NCBI RefSeq assembly: GCF_003730295.1
Contig: NZ_QTSZ01000017.1
Coordinates: 62,001-126,000 of the forward strand
Length of the DNA stretch: 64,000 nt
Origin: Ornithinibacillus gellani
Lineage (GTDB): Bacteria; Bacillota; Bacilli; Bacillales; Amphibacillaceae
Direction: 5' to 3'
Position 1 is the first letter of the stretch; each line of letters starts with the position of its first letter. The translations under genes and the position numbers were made by a program. The notes beneath the pieces are model-generated. The model made no database searches, was not told the origin of the DNA, and saw only the letters and a list, made by a program, of their open reading frames with translations. This document shows positions 1 to 10,283 of this stretch, one piece after another.

Positions 1-295
1 AGAAAGTTTCATCCGATTCCTCCTGTGATTCTGCATCATCAAAATGCGTCGCATCATACTCACTACTATCTTCTAAACCATATTGCTGTGGCTGCTGAAG
101 AATGTTATAAAAGATAAACCCAAATACACAAACTGATACTAGAATTCCTAATGAGACAGCAAGATGGTAACCTGTTCTTTTTCTGGGCTTTGGCTGCTTC
201 GTCTGTGATAGAATGTGTTGTTTTTGCTGCTCTGTAAAGAAGGGTTCTTCACCTAGAACCTGCTTAATGCCTGCTTTAATATCTTTTCTATCCAT
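1..295 (-). CDS. Probable anti-sigma factor, N-terminal part (cut by window edge)
   Basis: The reading frame opens at ATG 295-293, overlapping the stop of the ECF sigma gene by 8 nt, and runs off the left edge after 98 codons. It was read by hand from the sequence. It has a charged cytoplasmic segment of about 42 residues, one strongly hydrophobic span (about residues 44-66) and an acidic, Ser/Asp/Glu-rich outer segment. A single-span protein translationally coupled behind an ECF sigma factor is the usual layout of a membrane anti-sigma factor that holds the sigma until a signal arrives. No zinc-binding HxxxCxxC motif is visible in the part seen. The role is inferred from context; the rest of the protein is outside the window. 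Confidence 0.7.
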   Translation of the reverse strand, partial: MDRKDIKAGIKQVLGEEPFFTEQQKQHILSQTKQPKPRKRTGYHLAVSLGILVSVCVFGFIFYNILQQPQQYGLEDSSEYDATHFDDAESQEESDETF

Positions 296-836
296 TGTGC
301 ATTCCTCCTTCAAGCCCAGTCCATAACGTCTTCAGCTTTATTCTAGCTCGGCGCATTCTTGTTTTAACTGTGTTGGAAGAACAGCGTAGCAGCTGTGCTA
401 TCTCGTCTACAGAAAAATCTTCATAATAATAAAGGATAATGACCTCTCGGTACAATACGGGTAGTTTTAAAATTGCTTGACCAAGTGCTTCCTTTTGATC
501 CAGCTTTATTGCTGTTTCTTCCGGTTCGTTCCCCTTAGAAAATATACCAGTTATTTTATCCGTTAAAATCATGTTCCGATACGACCAACTACGAAAATAA
601 TCATGGCAACGGTTAATCGTCATTCGGTATAGGTATGTTTTATAGGTCGACTGTTGTCGAAATTGATGAATCTGTTCAAATGCTTTCATAAAAACATCCT
701 GAATGATGTCTTCAGCAACTGCTCTATTTTTTACATATAAATAAGCAAGCCTTGTCAATTCTTCCCCATGCTGTTCCATTAATCGTATAAACAAGGAATC
801 TAATTCTTTATTATTTATTTCAGACTGTTCTTCCAT
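288..836 (-). CDS. ECF-type RNA polymerase sigma factor
   Basis: A 182-residue sigma-70 family protein of the extracytoplasmic-function class. Region 2 is seen around residues 25-95 (AEDIIQDVFMKAFEQ, then RMTINRCHDYFRS), and the region 4 helix-turn-helix near the C terminus (FSVDEIAQLLRCSSNTVKTRMRRAR). Regions 1 and 3 are absent, as expected for this class. It would direct RNA polymerase to a stress or envelope regulon. The start ATG at 836 follows a GGGGGTCAGGTG ribosome site. The downstream gene overlaps and encodes a probable membrane anti-sigma factor. A TGAAAC/CGTC promoter-like pair lies just upstream, suggesting autoregulation. The exact family member (sigV-, sigW- or ylaC-like) cannot be assigned by eye. 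Confidence 0.93.
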   Translation of the reverse strand: MEEQSEINNKELDSLFIRLMEQHGEELTRLAYLYVKNRAVAEDIIQDVFMKAFEQIHQFRQQSTYKTYLYRMTINRCHDYFRSWSYRNMILTDKITGIFSKGNEPEETAIKLDQKEALGQAILKLPVLYREVIILYYYEDFSVDEIAQLLRCSSNTVKTRMRRARIKLKTLWTGLEGGMHNG

Positions 837-863
837 GCACCTGACCCCCTATACCCTTATGAT

Positions 864-892
864 TAGACGAAACAGAATCAATTAAGGTTTCA
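864..892 (-). promoter_or_regulatory. Candidate ECF-sigma autoregulatory promoter
   Basis: On the minus strand TGAAAC (892-887) is followed after 17 bp by CGTCTA (869-864), about 30 bp before the sigma start codon. Bacillus ECF factors recognise a -35 with AAC and a -10 with CGT about 16-17 bp apart, and usually transcribe their own operon. The match is by eye. Confidence 0.6.
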
Positions 893-948
893 TAACGTTA
901 AATTGTCTCATACTAAACCAATTCACTACTCCCCAGATGCTTTATGAT

Positions 949-985
949 TAAAAAGGCAGACAAAACACGAATGTGTATGTCTGCC
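949..985 (-). terminator. Rho-independent terminator of polC
   Basis: Minus-strand hairpin with arms GGCAGAC (985-979) and GTCTGCC (961-955), followed by a run of five T. It starts 10 nt after the polC stop codon and separates polC from the ECF sigma operon. Confidence 0.88.
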
Positions 986-994
986 AATCTGTGC

Positions 995-3900
995 TTAAAA
1001 TAAGGATAACTGATTTTTTTCTTCCATTCCTTCTAAACAGCCGTGCTGATCCAAGTATTCGAGTACAGTTTTGGAAATTTTACTTCGTTCCCGCAAGTCT
1101 TCCTTGGAGAGAAACTCTCCCTTCTTTCTTGCTTCCACGATATTGATTGCTGCATTTGTTCCAAGTCCGTCAACTGCATTGAATGGTGGAATCAAAGCAT
1201 TACCATCTACTAAAAATTCGGTTGCACTCGATTGATATAGATCTACTTTTTTAAAGGAAAATCCTCTTTCACACATTTCCAATGAAATTTCAAGCACAGT
1301 CAGTAAGCTTTTTTCTTTAGGCGAAGCATCATTTCCTTTAGCGATGATCCCATCTATTCGCTGTTTTATTGCAGCAGATCCTTTAATCATTGTATCCAAT
1401 TCAAAGTCACTGGCACGAACGGTGAAATAAGCTGCATAAAATAAAATCGGATGATGCACTTTAAAATAAGCAATTCGGACTGCCATTAAAACATATGCGG
1501 CAGCATGTGCCTTTGGAAACATGTATTTGATTTTTTTACAGGATTCAATATACCAATCTGGAACACCTGTTTTCTTCATTTCTACAATCCATTCATCCTG
1601 TAAGCCGCGACCCTTTCGCACAGATTCCATGATTTTAAACGCAAGCGATGCTTCGAGTCCTTGGTGCATTAAATACACCATAATATCATCACGACAACCA
1701 ATAACATCTGGAAGCTCACATATTCCTTCGTTGATTAATTCTTGCGCATTTCCGAGCCACACATCCGTACCATGGGAAAGTCCCGAAATAATAACAAGCT
1801 CCGAGAAAGTATTTGGTTTTGTATCCTCCAGCATCTGACGGACAAACCGTGTACCAAACTCTGGCACACCGAGTGTACCTGTTTTACAGTCAATTTGCTC
1901 TGGGGTTACCCCTAGTGACTCTGTACCAGAAAATATCTTCATCACTGCTTCATCATCGATAGGAATCGTTTTCGGATCCATCCCGCTTAAATCCTGCAGC
2001 ATCCGAATGACAGTTGGATCATCATGTCCAAGTATATCGAGCTTTAAAAGATTTTCATCAATGGAATGGAAGTCGAAATGCGTTGTACGCCATTCACTAT
2101 TTCGGTCATTAGCCGGAAACTGGATTGGTGTAAAATCAAATATTTCCTTGTTATCTGGAACAACGATAATACCACCAGGGTGTTGACCCGTTGTTCGTTT
2201 CACACCTGCACAGCCTTGGACAAGCCGCTCTACCTCAGCATTTTTAAATACAAGCTGATGATCCGATGCATAGCCCTTTACATAGCCAAAAGCTGTTTTT
2301 TCCGCAATGGTTCCAATCGTTCCTGCTCGGTAAACATAATCCTCACCAAATAGTTCCTTTGTGTAATGGTGTGCCATCGGTTGATATTCACCGGAAAAGT
2401 TTAAGTCAATATCCGGCACCTTGTCTCCTTTAAAGCCAAGGAATGTTTCAAATGGAATATCTTGTCCATCTTTTAATAGCTCAGAGCTGCAATTCGGACA
2501 TGATTTATCCGGCAAATCAAAGCCGCTTCCATAGGAGCCATCGGTAATAAATTCATGGTAATTGCATGATTCACACACATAATGTGGCGGAAGTGGGTTC
2601 ACCTCTGTTATTTCGGTCATAGTTGCTACAAGGGAAGACCCTACAGAACCACGCGAACCGACTAGATAACCGTCATCCAATGATTTTTTTACTAGTTTAT
2701 GAGAGATTAAATAAATTACCGCAAAACCATTATCAATAATACTTTTCAATTCTTTTTCCAATCGATCGGTGACAATTTTGGGAACAGGATTACCATAAAT
2801 CGCTTCTGCCCGTTCGTAACAAAGTCGCTTAATTTCTTCTTCTGCCCCATCAATTTTCGGGGTAAATAAGCCGCTTTTTACCGGTGATATTGCTTCAATT
2901 TGATCAGCTAGAGCATTTGTATTCGTAACAACAATTTCCTTAGCTAATTCATCTCCTAAAAATGAAAAACATGTCAGCATTTCATTCGTCGTACGGAACG
3001 GTGTATCAGAAAGCGTTTGGCGGTTTAATGGGTTTCCCGCCTGAGAAGCAATAAGGATTTGACGATATAGCTTCTCATGATCATCAATATAATGAACATT
3101 ACCTGTCGCAACGACCAGCTTATCCATTTGCTTCCCCAGGTCAACCAGTTTGGTGATGATTTCCAATAGCTGTGCTTCATTTTTGACGAGTTCTTTTTCA
3201 ATCAAATGTGCGTAATTTGCCGGGGGCTGTACTTCTATATAATCATAGAATTCAGCTGCTGATTCAGCTTCTTCTGCTGATTTTTGCATCATTGTTTCAA
3301 ATACTTCCCCTTGATCACAAGCTGTGCCAACCAATAATCCAGCACGATATTTCTGTAACAATGATCTAGGTATTCTTGGAACGCGATAAAAATAATCAAT
3401 ATGCGCGTAGGACACAAGCTTATATAAGTTTTTTAAGCCTTCCTCATTTTGAGCCAATAGCGTGCAATGGTAAGGGCGGGAACGTTGATATGCATCTCCT
3501 TCCCCCATATGGTCATTTAAATGGATGTGATTCGTTATGTCCTTTTCGATAAGCTTTCGAATCATTTTCCAGAATAGATAACCTGTCGCTTCCGCATCAT
3601 AAATCGCTCGGTGATGTTGGGTGAGTTCCACATCCATCAGCTTACACAAGGTATTCAAACGGTGGTTTCTAAGTTCTGGAAATAAGAATCGAGCCAGCTC
3701 TAACGTATCAATAACTGGATTCTCTACTTTGTTGTAATCAATTCGTTTATAGCCTTGATTTAAAAACCCGATATCAAAGCTGGCATTATGCGCAACAAGT
3801 GCTGAATCACTTGACCATTCATAAAAGTCCTTCAAAACATCTTCAACCTCAGGTGCATCCCGTACCATATCATCCGTAATACCTGTTAAGTCCGTAATGG

Positions 3901-5287
3901 TTTGCGAAATCGGCTTATGTGGATTTGCAAAGGATTCAAAACGGTCAATTATTTCCCCATTTTGTATCTTTACACCTGCTAGCTCAATGATTGTGTCATA
4001 AATAGCAGATAAACCCGTTGTCTCTACGTCAAATACAACATACGTAGCTGATTCCAGTTCAAGGTCTTTTTCGTTATAAGCAATTGGTACACCATCATCA
4101 ACGATATTGGCTTCCACTCCATAAATCACTTTCATATCATGCTTTTGGGCAGCGCCATGTGCCTCAGGGAAACCTTGCACAGCCGCATGGTCGGTTATCG
4201 CTATTGCAGAATGCCCCCATTTTGCTGCTTGCTCCACCAATCTAGCGGGAGAAACAACAGCATCCAACTGACTCATCGTCGAGTGCGCATGAAGTTCAAC
4301 CCGTTTTTCTCCTTCGGGTGCTTCGTCTTTACGCAGTTCTACCTTCACTTCCATTAAATCATTTGCCATCATTGCCAATTCATTCGTATACATATCTGTT
4401 TGGATGCTACCGCGCGCTTTGATCCACATTCCTTTTTTAAGTTGTTCAAACTTAGCTGCGTCTTCATCATCTTTGGAAAACATTTTGATTTGAAGTGAAT
4501 CCGTATAGTCTGTTGCCTTTGCAATAAGAAGACTTCTACCTGAGCGAAGTTTGCGTATTTCTACAGCAAAAACATAGCCCTGTACAGCAACACGGCGTTC
4601 TTCATCCTGGATATCTTCCATTTGCATTGGTTCATCTTGGATTTGATAACCGATTGCAAATGGTTTGTTTTGCTCCTGATCCATTCTGTTTTGGTCACGT
4701 TTTTCCTTATCACGCATCGTTTTCATCACAAGCTGCTTATCTTCCAAAGCCTTTTGCTCACGAAAACTTTCCAAATCAAGGGCAGACTGATCAATATTAA
4801 TTTCCAAAGTGAATTGCGGTAAACCAGCTTTCGTACAGTATTGACGAAAACCTTCTTCCACTCGTTTTTTGAGTGCTGATGCTTCTGCTTCATTTCTTGC
4901 AGTTAATAAAAGCTTCTTATGCTCAAGCTTCGGTGTTTGGTTCTCAACCAAATCTTTATAAGCTGGCGATAGTCTTGCACTTGTTTGTAAAAACATCCGC
5001 CAATAATCACAAATGAGCGCCTCTTCACAGTCCGGGTTAACCGATTTAATAGTAACCTCTACAGCAGCAGTATGCTGAAACGTATGCTGTAGCTTCCCTA
5101 CTAATAATTGATAGATTTCAATAGGAAGTACTTGTTGGACAGTCAAATGAAAATGCCAAAGCTTTTGTTGCCTGTACACCTCCAATTTATCCAAATATGC
5201 ATCTTTAAAATATGTATGCATATCATCCTCAGACATTTCCAATTGCGTTAGAAGATGATGTAGTTTATCACTTTTAGAAATGTTCAT
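995..5287 (-). CDS. polC: DNA polymerase III, PolC-type replicative subunit
   Basis: Main replicative DNA polymerase of low-GC Gram-positive bacteria. An N-terminal and OB-fold region comes first, then a PHP domain ([12 protein letters not shown] near residue 330), the inserted DEDD 3'-5' proofreading exonuclease (VFDVETTGL near 417), and the polymerase palm ([12 protein letters not shown]) with a zinc-finger-like CESCNYH...CPNCSS segment. At 1430 residues it has the normal PolC length. ATG 5287 is chosen over an ORF opening six codons upstream because GGAGG sits 5 nt before it. In B. subtilis proS precedes and rimP-nusA follows polC; here rasP is upstream and an ECF sigma operon downstream. 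Confidence 0.98.
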   Translation of the reverse strand: MNISKSDKLHHLLTQLEMSEDDMHTYFKDAYLDKLEVYRQQKLWHFHLTVQQVLPIEIYQLLVGKLQHTFQHTAAVEVTIKSVNPDCEEALICDYWRMFLQTSARLSPAYKDLVENQTPKLEHKKLLLTARNEAEASALKKRVEEGFRQYCTKAGLPQFTLEINIDQSALDLESFREQKALEDKQLVMKTMRDKEKRDQNRMDQEQNKPFAIGYQIQDEPMQMEDIQDEERRVAVQGYVFAVEIRKLRSGRSLLIAKATDYTDSLQIKMFSKDDEDAAKFEQLKKGMWIKARGSIQTDMYTNELAMMANDLMEVKVELRKDEAPEGEKRVELHAHSTMSQLDAVVSPARLVEQAAKWGHSAIAITDHAAVQGFPEAHGAAQKHDMKVIYGVEANIVDDGVPIAYNEKDLELESATYVVFDVETTGLSAIYDTIIELAGVKIQNGEIIDRFESFANPHKPISQTITDLTGITDDMVRDAPEVEDVLKDFYEWSSDSALVAHNASFDIGFLNQGYKRIDYNKVENPVIDTLELARFLFPELRNHRLNTLCKLMDVELTQHHRAIYDAEATGYLFWKMIRKLIEKDITNHIHLNDHMGEGDAYQRSRPYHCTLLAQNEEGLKNLYKLVSYAHIDYFYRVPRIPRSLLQKYRAGLLVGTACDQGEVFETMMQKSAEEAESAAEFYDYIEVQPPANYAHLIEKELVKNEAQLLEIITKLVDLGKQMDKLVVATGNVHYIDDHEKLYRQILIASQAGNPLNRQTLSDTPFRTTNEMLTCFSFLGDELAKEIVVTNTNALADQIEAISPVKSGLFTPKIDGAEEEIKRLCYERAEAIYGNPVPKIVTDRLEKELKSIIDNGFAVIYLISHKLVKKSLDDGYLVGSRGSVGSSLVATMTEITEVNPLPPHYVCESCNYHEFITDGSYGSGFDLPDKSCPNCSSELLKDGQDIPFETFLGFKGDKVPDIDLNFSGEYQPMAHHYTKELFGEDYVYRAGTIGTIAEKTAFGYVKGYASDHQLVFKNAEVERLVQGCAGVKRTTGQHPGGIIVVPDNKEIFDFTPIQFPANDRNSEWRTTHFDFHSIDENLLKLDILGHDDPTVIRMLQDLSGMDPKTIPIDDEAVMKIFSGTESLGVTPEQIDCKTGTLGVPEFGTRFVRQMLEDTKPNTFSELVIISGLSHGTDVWLGNAQELINEGICELPDVIGCRDDIMVYLMHQGLEASLAFKIMESVRKGRGLQDEWIVEMKKTGVPDWYIESCKKIKYMFPKAHAAAYVLMAVRIAYFKVHHPILFYAAYFTVRASDFELDTMIKGSAAIKQRIDGIIAKGNDASPKEKSLLTVLEISLEMCERGFSFKKVDLYQSSATEFLVDGNALIPPFNAVDGLGTNAAINIVEARKKGEFLSKEDLRERSKISKTVLEYLDQHGCLEGMEEKNQLSLF

Positions 5288-5357
5288 GGTAACCTCCTGT
5301 AACAATGCAAATTCAGCTGCTTCCCTATCGGTGGAAAAACTCTACCTTTATATGGTA

Positions 5358-5391
5358 AAACCCTTGTCAAAATGGCAGGACAAGGGTTTTA
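5358..5391 (-). terminator. Terminator hairpin after rasP
   Basis: A perfect 12-bp inverted repeat AAAACCCTTGTC / GACAAGGGTTTT with a 10-nt loop lies 30 nt after the rasP stop. The T run is part of the stem, so it could act in both directions. It occupies the place where proS is found in B. subtilis. Confidence 0.75.
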
Positions 5392-5420
5392 AACAGCATA
5401 AACATTCTTATTTAAATCCA

Positions 5421-6683
5421 TTATAGAAATAATCTTTGGATGTCATTCCATGTGACAACGATCATTAAGAGCATCAGCAGTGCAAATCCAATAAAATGCA
5501 CCAACCCCTCTTTTTGAGGATCAACCGGCTTGCCTCGAACTGCTTCAATACCGACGAACAAGAGACGTCCGCCATCAAGAGCAGGAAGTGGAACCAGGTT
5601 AATAATCCCTAAGTTAACACTTAAGATAGCTGTCCACATTAAAAAGTTATGAAAGCCCGTTTGCACTACCTGATCTGTTATATCATAAATACCAACAGGA
5701 CCAGAAAGCATATCAATTGAATATTGCCCTGTTACAAGCATAAATAGATTGGTCAATATTAGAGAAGTCGTTTCATACGTTTGAACAAAACCATATTTCA
5801 AAGTGCCCATCGCTGATTTTTCAAAAGCTCGTTGCACACCAATTTGACCAATTTTATCCCCTTGCTGAGATTCCACACTTCGTGGCACCACCGTTAAATC
5901 GATGACCTCTTTACCTCTCGAAACGGACATGTTCAATTCCTTATCCGGGCTTTTTATGACAATACCAGTAAATTCCTCCCAGGTGGAAATTGGTGTTCCA
6001 TCGATTGCCACAATTTCATCGCCATCTTTAAAACCTGATGTGGCAGCAGGACTGTCTGGCTGTACTTGGTCAATCAATGCTTTTTCAGCTGGTACGCCTT
6101 GTATGACACCCAAAATAAAGAACAGCACCATCGCCAATAAAAAGTTCATCATTGGACCAGCAAATAATTGCATCGCACGTTGCCCAACACTTTTGGAAGC
6201 AAACTGACGATCAAAAGGGGCAATCTGTGTTTCTTTTTCATCCATGATAAAGAAAGCTTTCTCATCCACATCAAAGTGCAGCTTTTCATCTGTTTCATCA
6301 ACCTCATAGCCTTCGATAACCAGTTGATGATCCAAATCAACATGCTCTACTTCAATTACCCTAGCTTCAGGATGCTTTGATTTATTGTTTACGATAATTT
6401 GATTGACCTTACCTTGATCATTGAACGTCAAACCGATATGGTGTCCCGGTTTTAATTCAATGATTTCCGGATCCTCCCCGGCAACACGAACATAGCCTCC
6501 TACCGGAAGTAGTCGAATCGTATATAATGTTTCATTTTTGGTAAAGGAAAATATTTTTGGCCCAAAGCCAATCGCAAATTCACGTGCAAGCATGCCTGCG
6601 CGTTTAGCAAAAATCAAATGACCTAGCTCATGGATAAATACGAGCAAGCCAAACATAAATATAAATGCAATGATTGTATTCAA
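5421..6683 (-). CDS. rasP: Site-2 intramembrane zinc metalloprotease RasP/RseP
   Basis: Membrane-embedded protease that cuts anti-sigma factors and remnant signal peptides. The zinc-binding HELGH motif lies in the first membrane helix, a PDZ domain (about residues 200-280) follows, and the C-terminal NLVPLPALDGGR motif supplies the third zinc ligand. The start is chosen as TTG 6683: a TGGTG-containing Shine-Dalgarno-like run lies 7 nt before it, and the length (420) then fits the family. The longer frame opening at ATG 6707 has no ribosome site. The neighbouring dxr of B. subtilis is missing between this gene and cdsA. Confidence 0.95.
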   Translation of the reverse strand: MNTIIAFIFMFGLLVFIHELGHLIFAKRAGMLAREFAIGFGPKIFSFTKNETLYTIRLLPVGGYVRVAGEDPEIIELKPGHHIGLTFNDQGKVNQIIVNNKSKHPEARVIEVEHVDLDHQLVIEGYEVDETDEKLHFDVDEKAFFIMDEKETQIAPFDRQFASKSVGQRAMQLFAGPMMNFLLAMVLFFILGVIQGVPAEKALIDQVQPDSPAATSGFKDGDEIVAIDGTPISTWEEFTGIVIKSPDKELNMSVSRGKEVIDLTVVPRSVESQQGDKIGQIGVQRAFEKSAMGTLKYGFVQTYETTSLILTNLFMLVTGQYSIDMLSGPVGIYDITDQVVQTGFHNFLMWTAILSVNLGIINLVPLPALDGGRLLFVGIEAVRGKPVDPQKEGLVHFIGFALLMLLMIVVTWNDIQRLFL

Positions 6684-6821
6684 AAAGATACACCATCCTT
6701 TTTCCATGCGCAAAGCGGAGCCGAGTCACGCATCATTCATTCCTAGTTTACCTCTTTTTCCTCTGATTGTACAAGTGACATTTACTATCCTATGCCAGTA
6801 CTATTTTGGAAATACGGTTCA

Positions 6822-7607
6822 TTAGAAAAAATGTATAAAATATAGCATTGGAAATACAAATAACAGACTATCAAAACGGTCTAGAATTCCGCCATGACCA
6901 GGAAGTAATTTACCTGAATCCTTCACTTGATAATGTCGTTTAAATGCCGATTCAACTAAATCACCAAGCTGCCCAAACACGGAAACAAGGATAGTCACCC
7001 CAATAATAATCCAAATCGAGTAATCAAATGGGTGAACCAGATGAAAAATGATACCAACAACTACTGCAAGCAATACGCCGCCTAATGCACCCTCAATTGT
7101 TTTTTTCGGACTTATTTCCGGCCAAAGTTTATGTTTACCATAAGCTCGTCCAAAAAAGTAAGCACCAGTATCAGTTGCCCACACAACAAAAAGGACATAA
7201 AAAATATTAGCAAGGCCTGCAGCCCGTGTTTCTGAAAAGTAGAAGAATCCCATCCCTACGTAAATAATCGACAATAACACAAATCCTGTGTCATCAAAGG
7301 TAAATTTATTCTTCACTAATACAGAATAGCTTAAAAGTAAGACTACGAAAATCATGATGAAATCGGATTTAGCAAATCGTGAGTAATCTGTCAATTCAAT
7401 TGTACTTGGTAACAGAATCACCCATAGCAAAATTATTGCAAATAACGATGCAAAGGATAGCAATTGTATTTTTCGCATTCGTAATAATTCTAAAAGACCA
7501 ATGGTTGCCAGTAAATATATAAAAATTGTAAATGGCCATCTTCCATAAATGACAAAAGGTACAAAGATAATTATGGCAATAATGGCTGTAATAATGCGTT
7601 CCTTCAT
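6822..7607 (-). CDS. cdsA: Phosphatidate cytidylyltransferase
   Basis: Makes CDP-diacylglycerol from phosphatidate and CTP, the branch point of phospholipid synthesis. The 261-residue protein is mostly membrane helices. The family signature is present near residues 145-180 (ATDTGAYFFGRAYGKHKL, then SPKKTIEG), and the C-terminal PGHGGILDRFDSLLF carries the metal-binding aspartate. It lies 15 bp after uppS and is surely co-transcribed with it. Confidence 0.97.
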   Translation of the reverse strand: MKERIITAIIAIIIFVPFVIYGRWPFTIFIYLLATIGLLELLRMRKIQLLSFASLFAIILLWVILLPSTIELTDYSRFAKSDFIMIFVVLLLSYSVLVKNKFTFDDTGFVLLSIIYVGMGFFYFSETRAAGLANIFYVLFVVWATDTGAYFFGRAYGKHKLWPEISPKKTIEGALGGVLLAVVVGIIFHLVHPFDYSIWIIIGVTILVSVFGQLGDLVESAFKRHYQVKDSGKLLPGHGGILDRFDSLLFVFPMLYFIHFF

Positions 7608-7622
7608 AAACCATTCACCACC

Positions 7623-8384
7623 CTATAAACCTCCGTAACGCCGTATGCGCTGATCATATTCTACAAGCGCCTGATAGAAAATCGTTTCATTGAAATCAGG
7701 CCATAATGTATCTGTAAACCAAAATTCTGAATAAGCCAATTGCCATAACAGAAAATTACTTAATCGTTGTTCCCCACTCGTACGGATAAGTAAATCAGGA
7801 TCTGGTAACCCGTTTGTAAATAAATAACGGGAAAATACAGATTCATCGACAGCATCTGCCTGTAGTTCCTTATTTTCTATATCAGCAGCCAGTTGTTTCA
7901 CTGCCTTCATAATTTCAAATCTGCCACCATAATTAATGGCAAAGTTTAATAACAACCCGTCATTGTTTCGGGTCTTTTCTTTTGCATGATTAATTACTTT
8001 TTTGGTTCCTTCCGGTAATCCTTCAAAATCACCAATTGTCTCAATACGCACATTATTTTCAATGAGTTCAGGGAGATATACATGCAAAAATTCCTTTGGC
8101 AGCTTCATTAAAAAATCTACCTCAGGTCTTGGACGCTTCCAATTTTCAGTCGAAAATGTAAAGAGCGTTAAAATTTTTATATCATACTTGATTGCTGTTC
8201 GTACCGTATTCTGTACAACGTCCATTGCAGCTTTATGTCCTGCAATCCGAGGTAATCCTCGCTTTTTAGCCCATCTGCCATTACCATCCATAATAATTGC
8301 CAGATGATGTGGAACTTTACTTAATTCCGTATTTTTTAACACTTTTATTTGTTTGTTTTTAAAAAAAGGAAGTTTCATTGACAT
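7623..8384 (-). CDS. uppS: Undecaprenyl diphosphate synthase
   Basis: Cis-prenyltransferase that adds isopentenyl units to farnesyl diphosphate to give the C55 lipid carrier for peptidoglycan and teichoic acid. The catalytic Asp is at about residue 33 in IMDGNGRWAKKRG. The TFSTENWKRP motif and the C-terminal DLLIRTSGEQRLSNFLLWQ and RIRRYGG segments are also diagnostic. The 253-residue length is usual. ATG 8384 follows GGAGG by 7 nt. It heads the uppS-cdsA-rasP operon behind a long leader. Confidence 0.97.
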   Translation of the reverse strand: MSMKLPFFKNKQIKVLKNTELSKVPHHLAIIMDGNGRWAKKRGLPRIAGHKAAMDVVQNTVRTAIKYDIKILTLFTFSTENWKRPRPEVDFLMKLPKEFLHVYLPELIENNVRIETIGDFEGLPEGTKKVINHAKEKTRNNDGLLLNFAINYGGRFEIMKAVKQLAADIENKELQADAVDESVFSRYLFTNGLPDPDLLIRTSGEQRLSNFLLWQLAYSEFWFTDTLWPDFNETIFYQALVEYDQRIRRYGGL

Positions 8385-8585
8385 CGTTTGTCCTCCAGAT
8401 CCTGCTTAACAGGTCATGAATCACATAATCCATTAAGCATGAGAGCATATCATGCCTGCAAAATTTTCTTCAACAGGTGTACGAAGCCACCTCTTTGTAA
8501 TGCGGTTTAGACCATACCCCTATTCATGCAAGCAATAACTCAAAAGTATAGTGCTTATACCTAACCTCTAAATGTAGGCAAGCGA
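8385..8585 (-). promoter_or_regulatory. Long structured 5' leader of uppS
   Basis: If transcription starts at the promoter just upstream, uppS has a leader of about 200 nt with no ORF. Three hairpins can be drawn. AGGTG/CACCT uses 8475-8479 and 8488-8492. GCATGA/TCATGC uses 8437-8442 and 8450-8455. TGCTTAA/TTAAGCA uses 8403-8409 and 8433-8439. The last two share bases 8437-8439 and so exclude each other. There is no T run before the start codon. It is not recognised as a known riboswitch. Confidence 0.4.
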
Positions 8586-8591
8586 AACCTC

Positions 8592-8642
8592 ATTATATCA
8601 TTTTACCATACTTATTATAACGATTTTTACACAGGTTGGGAA
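8592..8642 (-). promoter_or_regulatory. Candidate sigma-A promoters of the uppS operon
   Basis: Two perfect TATAAT boxes occur on the minus strand. One (8597-8592) has TTATAA 17 bp upstream (8620-8615). The other (8619-8614) has TTCCCA 17 bp upstream (8642-8637). Both -10 boxes are consensus and both -35 boxes are weak, so either or both may be used. The rest of the 8643-8889 interval holds no gene I can support. Confidence 0.5.
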
Positions 8643-8889
8643 ATTTTTTTTATGTAAGGTTGTTTGAGAGGACATGAATGTTTGTATGCCATTATGATTA
8701 GCAGGCTTTTTCACTATTATTATATGTGATGGTATCGATAGTTAGTTATTCTTTTTCTTAATCGGTGAACTTAAGGAAAAATTAGTGCATGAAAAAAATT
8801 ACAGTACATTCAAATCATAGGATAAAAACATTTTCTTTTTGTATTTCCAGGACTGATTTAAATCCAAATTTGAACATCTATTAAACTCA

Positions 8890-8916
8890 AGAAAAGCCCT
8901 CTATTACAAGAGGGCT
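8890..8916 (-). terminator. Rho-independent terminator of the rpsB-tsf-pyrH-frr cluster
   Basis: Minus-strand hairpin AGCCCTCT / AGAGGGCT (8916-8909 and 8902-8895), followed by TTTTC. It lies about 25 nt downstream of the frr stop. Confidence 0.85.
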
Positions 8917-8940
8917 CATAACTCTTTTACTTATGGATGA

Positions 8941-9498
8941 TTATACTTCCATAATTTCATTTTCTTTTGTTTTAACCATTTCATCAATGGTATCGATGAA
9001 CTTATCTGTTTCCTTCTGTACGCTGTCCTGTGCATGACGTAGTTCATCTTCGGTCAATTCCGCATTTTTCTCTGCCTTACGTAATTGATCGTTAGCGTCA
9101 CGACGAATATTTCTTACTTGGACACGTGACTCCTCTGCATATTTCCCGACAATTTTAACGAGATCTTTACGACGTTCTTCTGTTAAGGCAGGGATACTAA
9201 TACGAATCACATTTCCATCATTAGATGGGGATAATCCAAGGTCCGCTTTTTGAATCGCTTTTTCAATATCATTTACTGCTGATTTATCATATGGTGTAAT
9301 CATCAATAGTCTTGGTTCTGGTGCGGAAATAGTGGACAACTGGTTTAATGGTGTAGTTGCCCCATAATAATCAACAAATACATTATCCAAAAGGCTTGGA
9401 TTGGCACGACCTGCTCTAACGGTTGCCAAGTTTTTTGCAAATGCTTGGGTAGCCTGATCCATTTTATCGCGCATCTGTTTCATAATTGAGTCTGTCAA
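8941..9498 (-). CDS. frr: Ribosome recycling factor
   Basis: With EF-G it splits post-termination ribosomes. The 185-residue all-helical plus beta protein shows the family pattern: [19 protein letters not shown] near the N terminus, then [15 protein letters not shown], and the [13 protein letters not shown] segment of domain I. It starts 2 nt after the pyrH stop, so the two are translationally linked. The conserved order rpsB-tsf-pyrH-frr supports the call. Confidence 0.98.
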   Translation of the reverse strand: MTDSIMKQMRDKMDQATQAFAKNLATVRAGRANPSLLDNVFVDYYGATTPLNQLSTISAPEPRLLMITPYDKSAVNDIEKAIQKADLGLSPSNDGNVIRISIPALTEERRKDLVKIVGKYAEESRVQVRNIRRDANDQLRKAEKNAELTEDELRHAQDSVQKETDKFIDTIDEMVKTKENEIMEV

Positions 9499-9500
9499 TG

Positions 9501-10223
9501 TTATTTCCCCCTTATCGTTGTTCCGATGGTTTCACCTTGAACAACCCTTTTAATATTACCTTCTTCTACTATTGAAAATACAATTAATGGAATATCATTA
9601 TCCATGCATAGTGTGGAGGCTGTTGAGTCCATTACACCAAGTCCTTCATTAAGCATGTCCATATACGAAAGCTCATCATATTTACGCGCATCTTTATTGG
9701 TTTTAGGATCATCTGTATAGACGCCATCCACATTATTTTTTGCCATTAAGATAACTTCAGCTTCTATCTCCGCCGCGCGCAGAGCAGCCGTTGTATCTGT
9801 GGAAAAATACGGATTACCCGTACCTGCTGCAAAAATCACAACACGTTTTTTCTCCAGATGACGGATTGCTTTCCTTCTTATGTATGGTTCTGCAACCTGT
9901 CTCATTTCAATTGAGGTTTGTACCCGAGTAGGAATTCCAATCGCTTCCAGGCTATCCTGTAATGCCAGCGAATTCATAACTGTAGCGAGCATTCCCATAT
10001 AGTCGGCGGATGCACGATCCATGCCCATTTCGCTGCCTACTTTACCGCGCCATATGTTACCGCCACCTACAACTACAGCAACCTCTACACCAAGTTCAGC
10101 TACTTCCTTCACCTGGGTTGCAATGGATTGAATAACCTTTGGCTCAATCCCATAGCCTTGACTGCCGCTTAATGCTTCTCCACTAAGTTTCAGAACGATT
10201 CTATTATAACGAGCTCCTGACAT
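9501..10223 (-). CDS. pyrH: UMP kinase
   Basis: Phosphorylates UMP to UDP; a hexameric amino-acid-kinase-fold enzyme usually inhibited by UTP and activated by GTP. The N-terminal KLSGEALSG phosphate-binding motif, [10 protein letters not shown], and the [14 protein letters not shown] and [10 protein letters not shown] motifs are present. ATG 10223 is used because GGAGG precedes it by 5 nt and gives 240 residues, the usual length; an ORF opening four codons earlier has no ribosome site. Two perfect hairpins fill the space between tsf and this gene. Confidence 0.98.
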   Translation of the reverse strand: MSGARYNRIVLKLSGEALSGSQGYGIEPKVIQSIATQVKEVAELGVEVAVVVGGGNIWRGKVGSEMGMDRASADYMGMLATVMNSLALQDSLEAIGIPTRVQTSIEMRQVAEPYIRRKAIRHLEKKRVVIFAAGTGNPYFSTDTTAALRAAEIEAEVILMAKNNVDGVYTDDPKTNKDARKYDELSYMDMLNEGLGVMDSTASTLCMDNDIPLIVFSIVEEGNIKRVVQGETIGTTIRGK

Positions 10224-10283
10224 AATAACCTCCATGGAATGTATATTTAGATGTTTGATACATGCTGTCTGTCTCTTTATGGT

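Noticed and set aside
8475-8492. T-box riboswitch in the uppS leader
   Set aside because: The AGGTGG stretch resembles part of the T-box but the AGGGTGGNACCGCG motif is absent, no terminator follows, and uppS is not an amino-acid gene.
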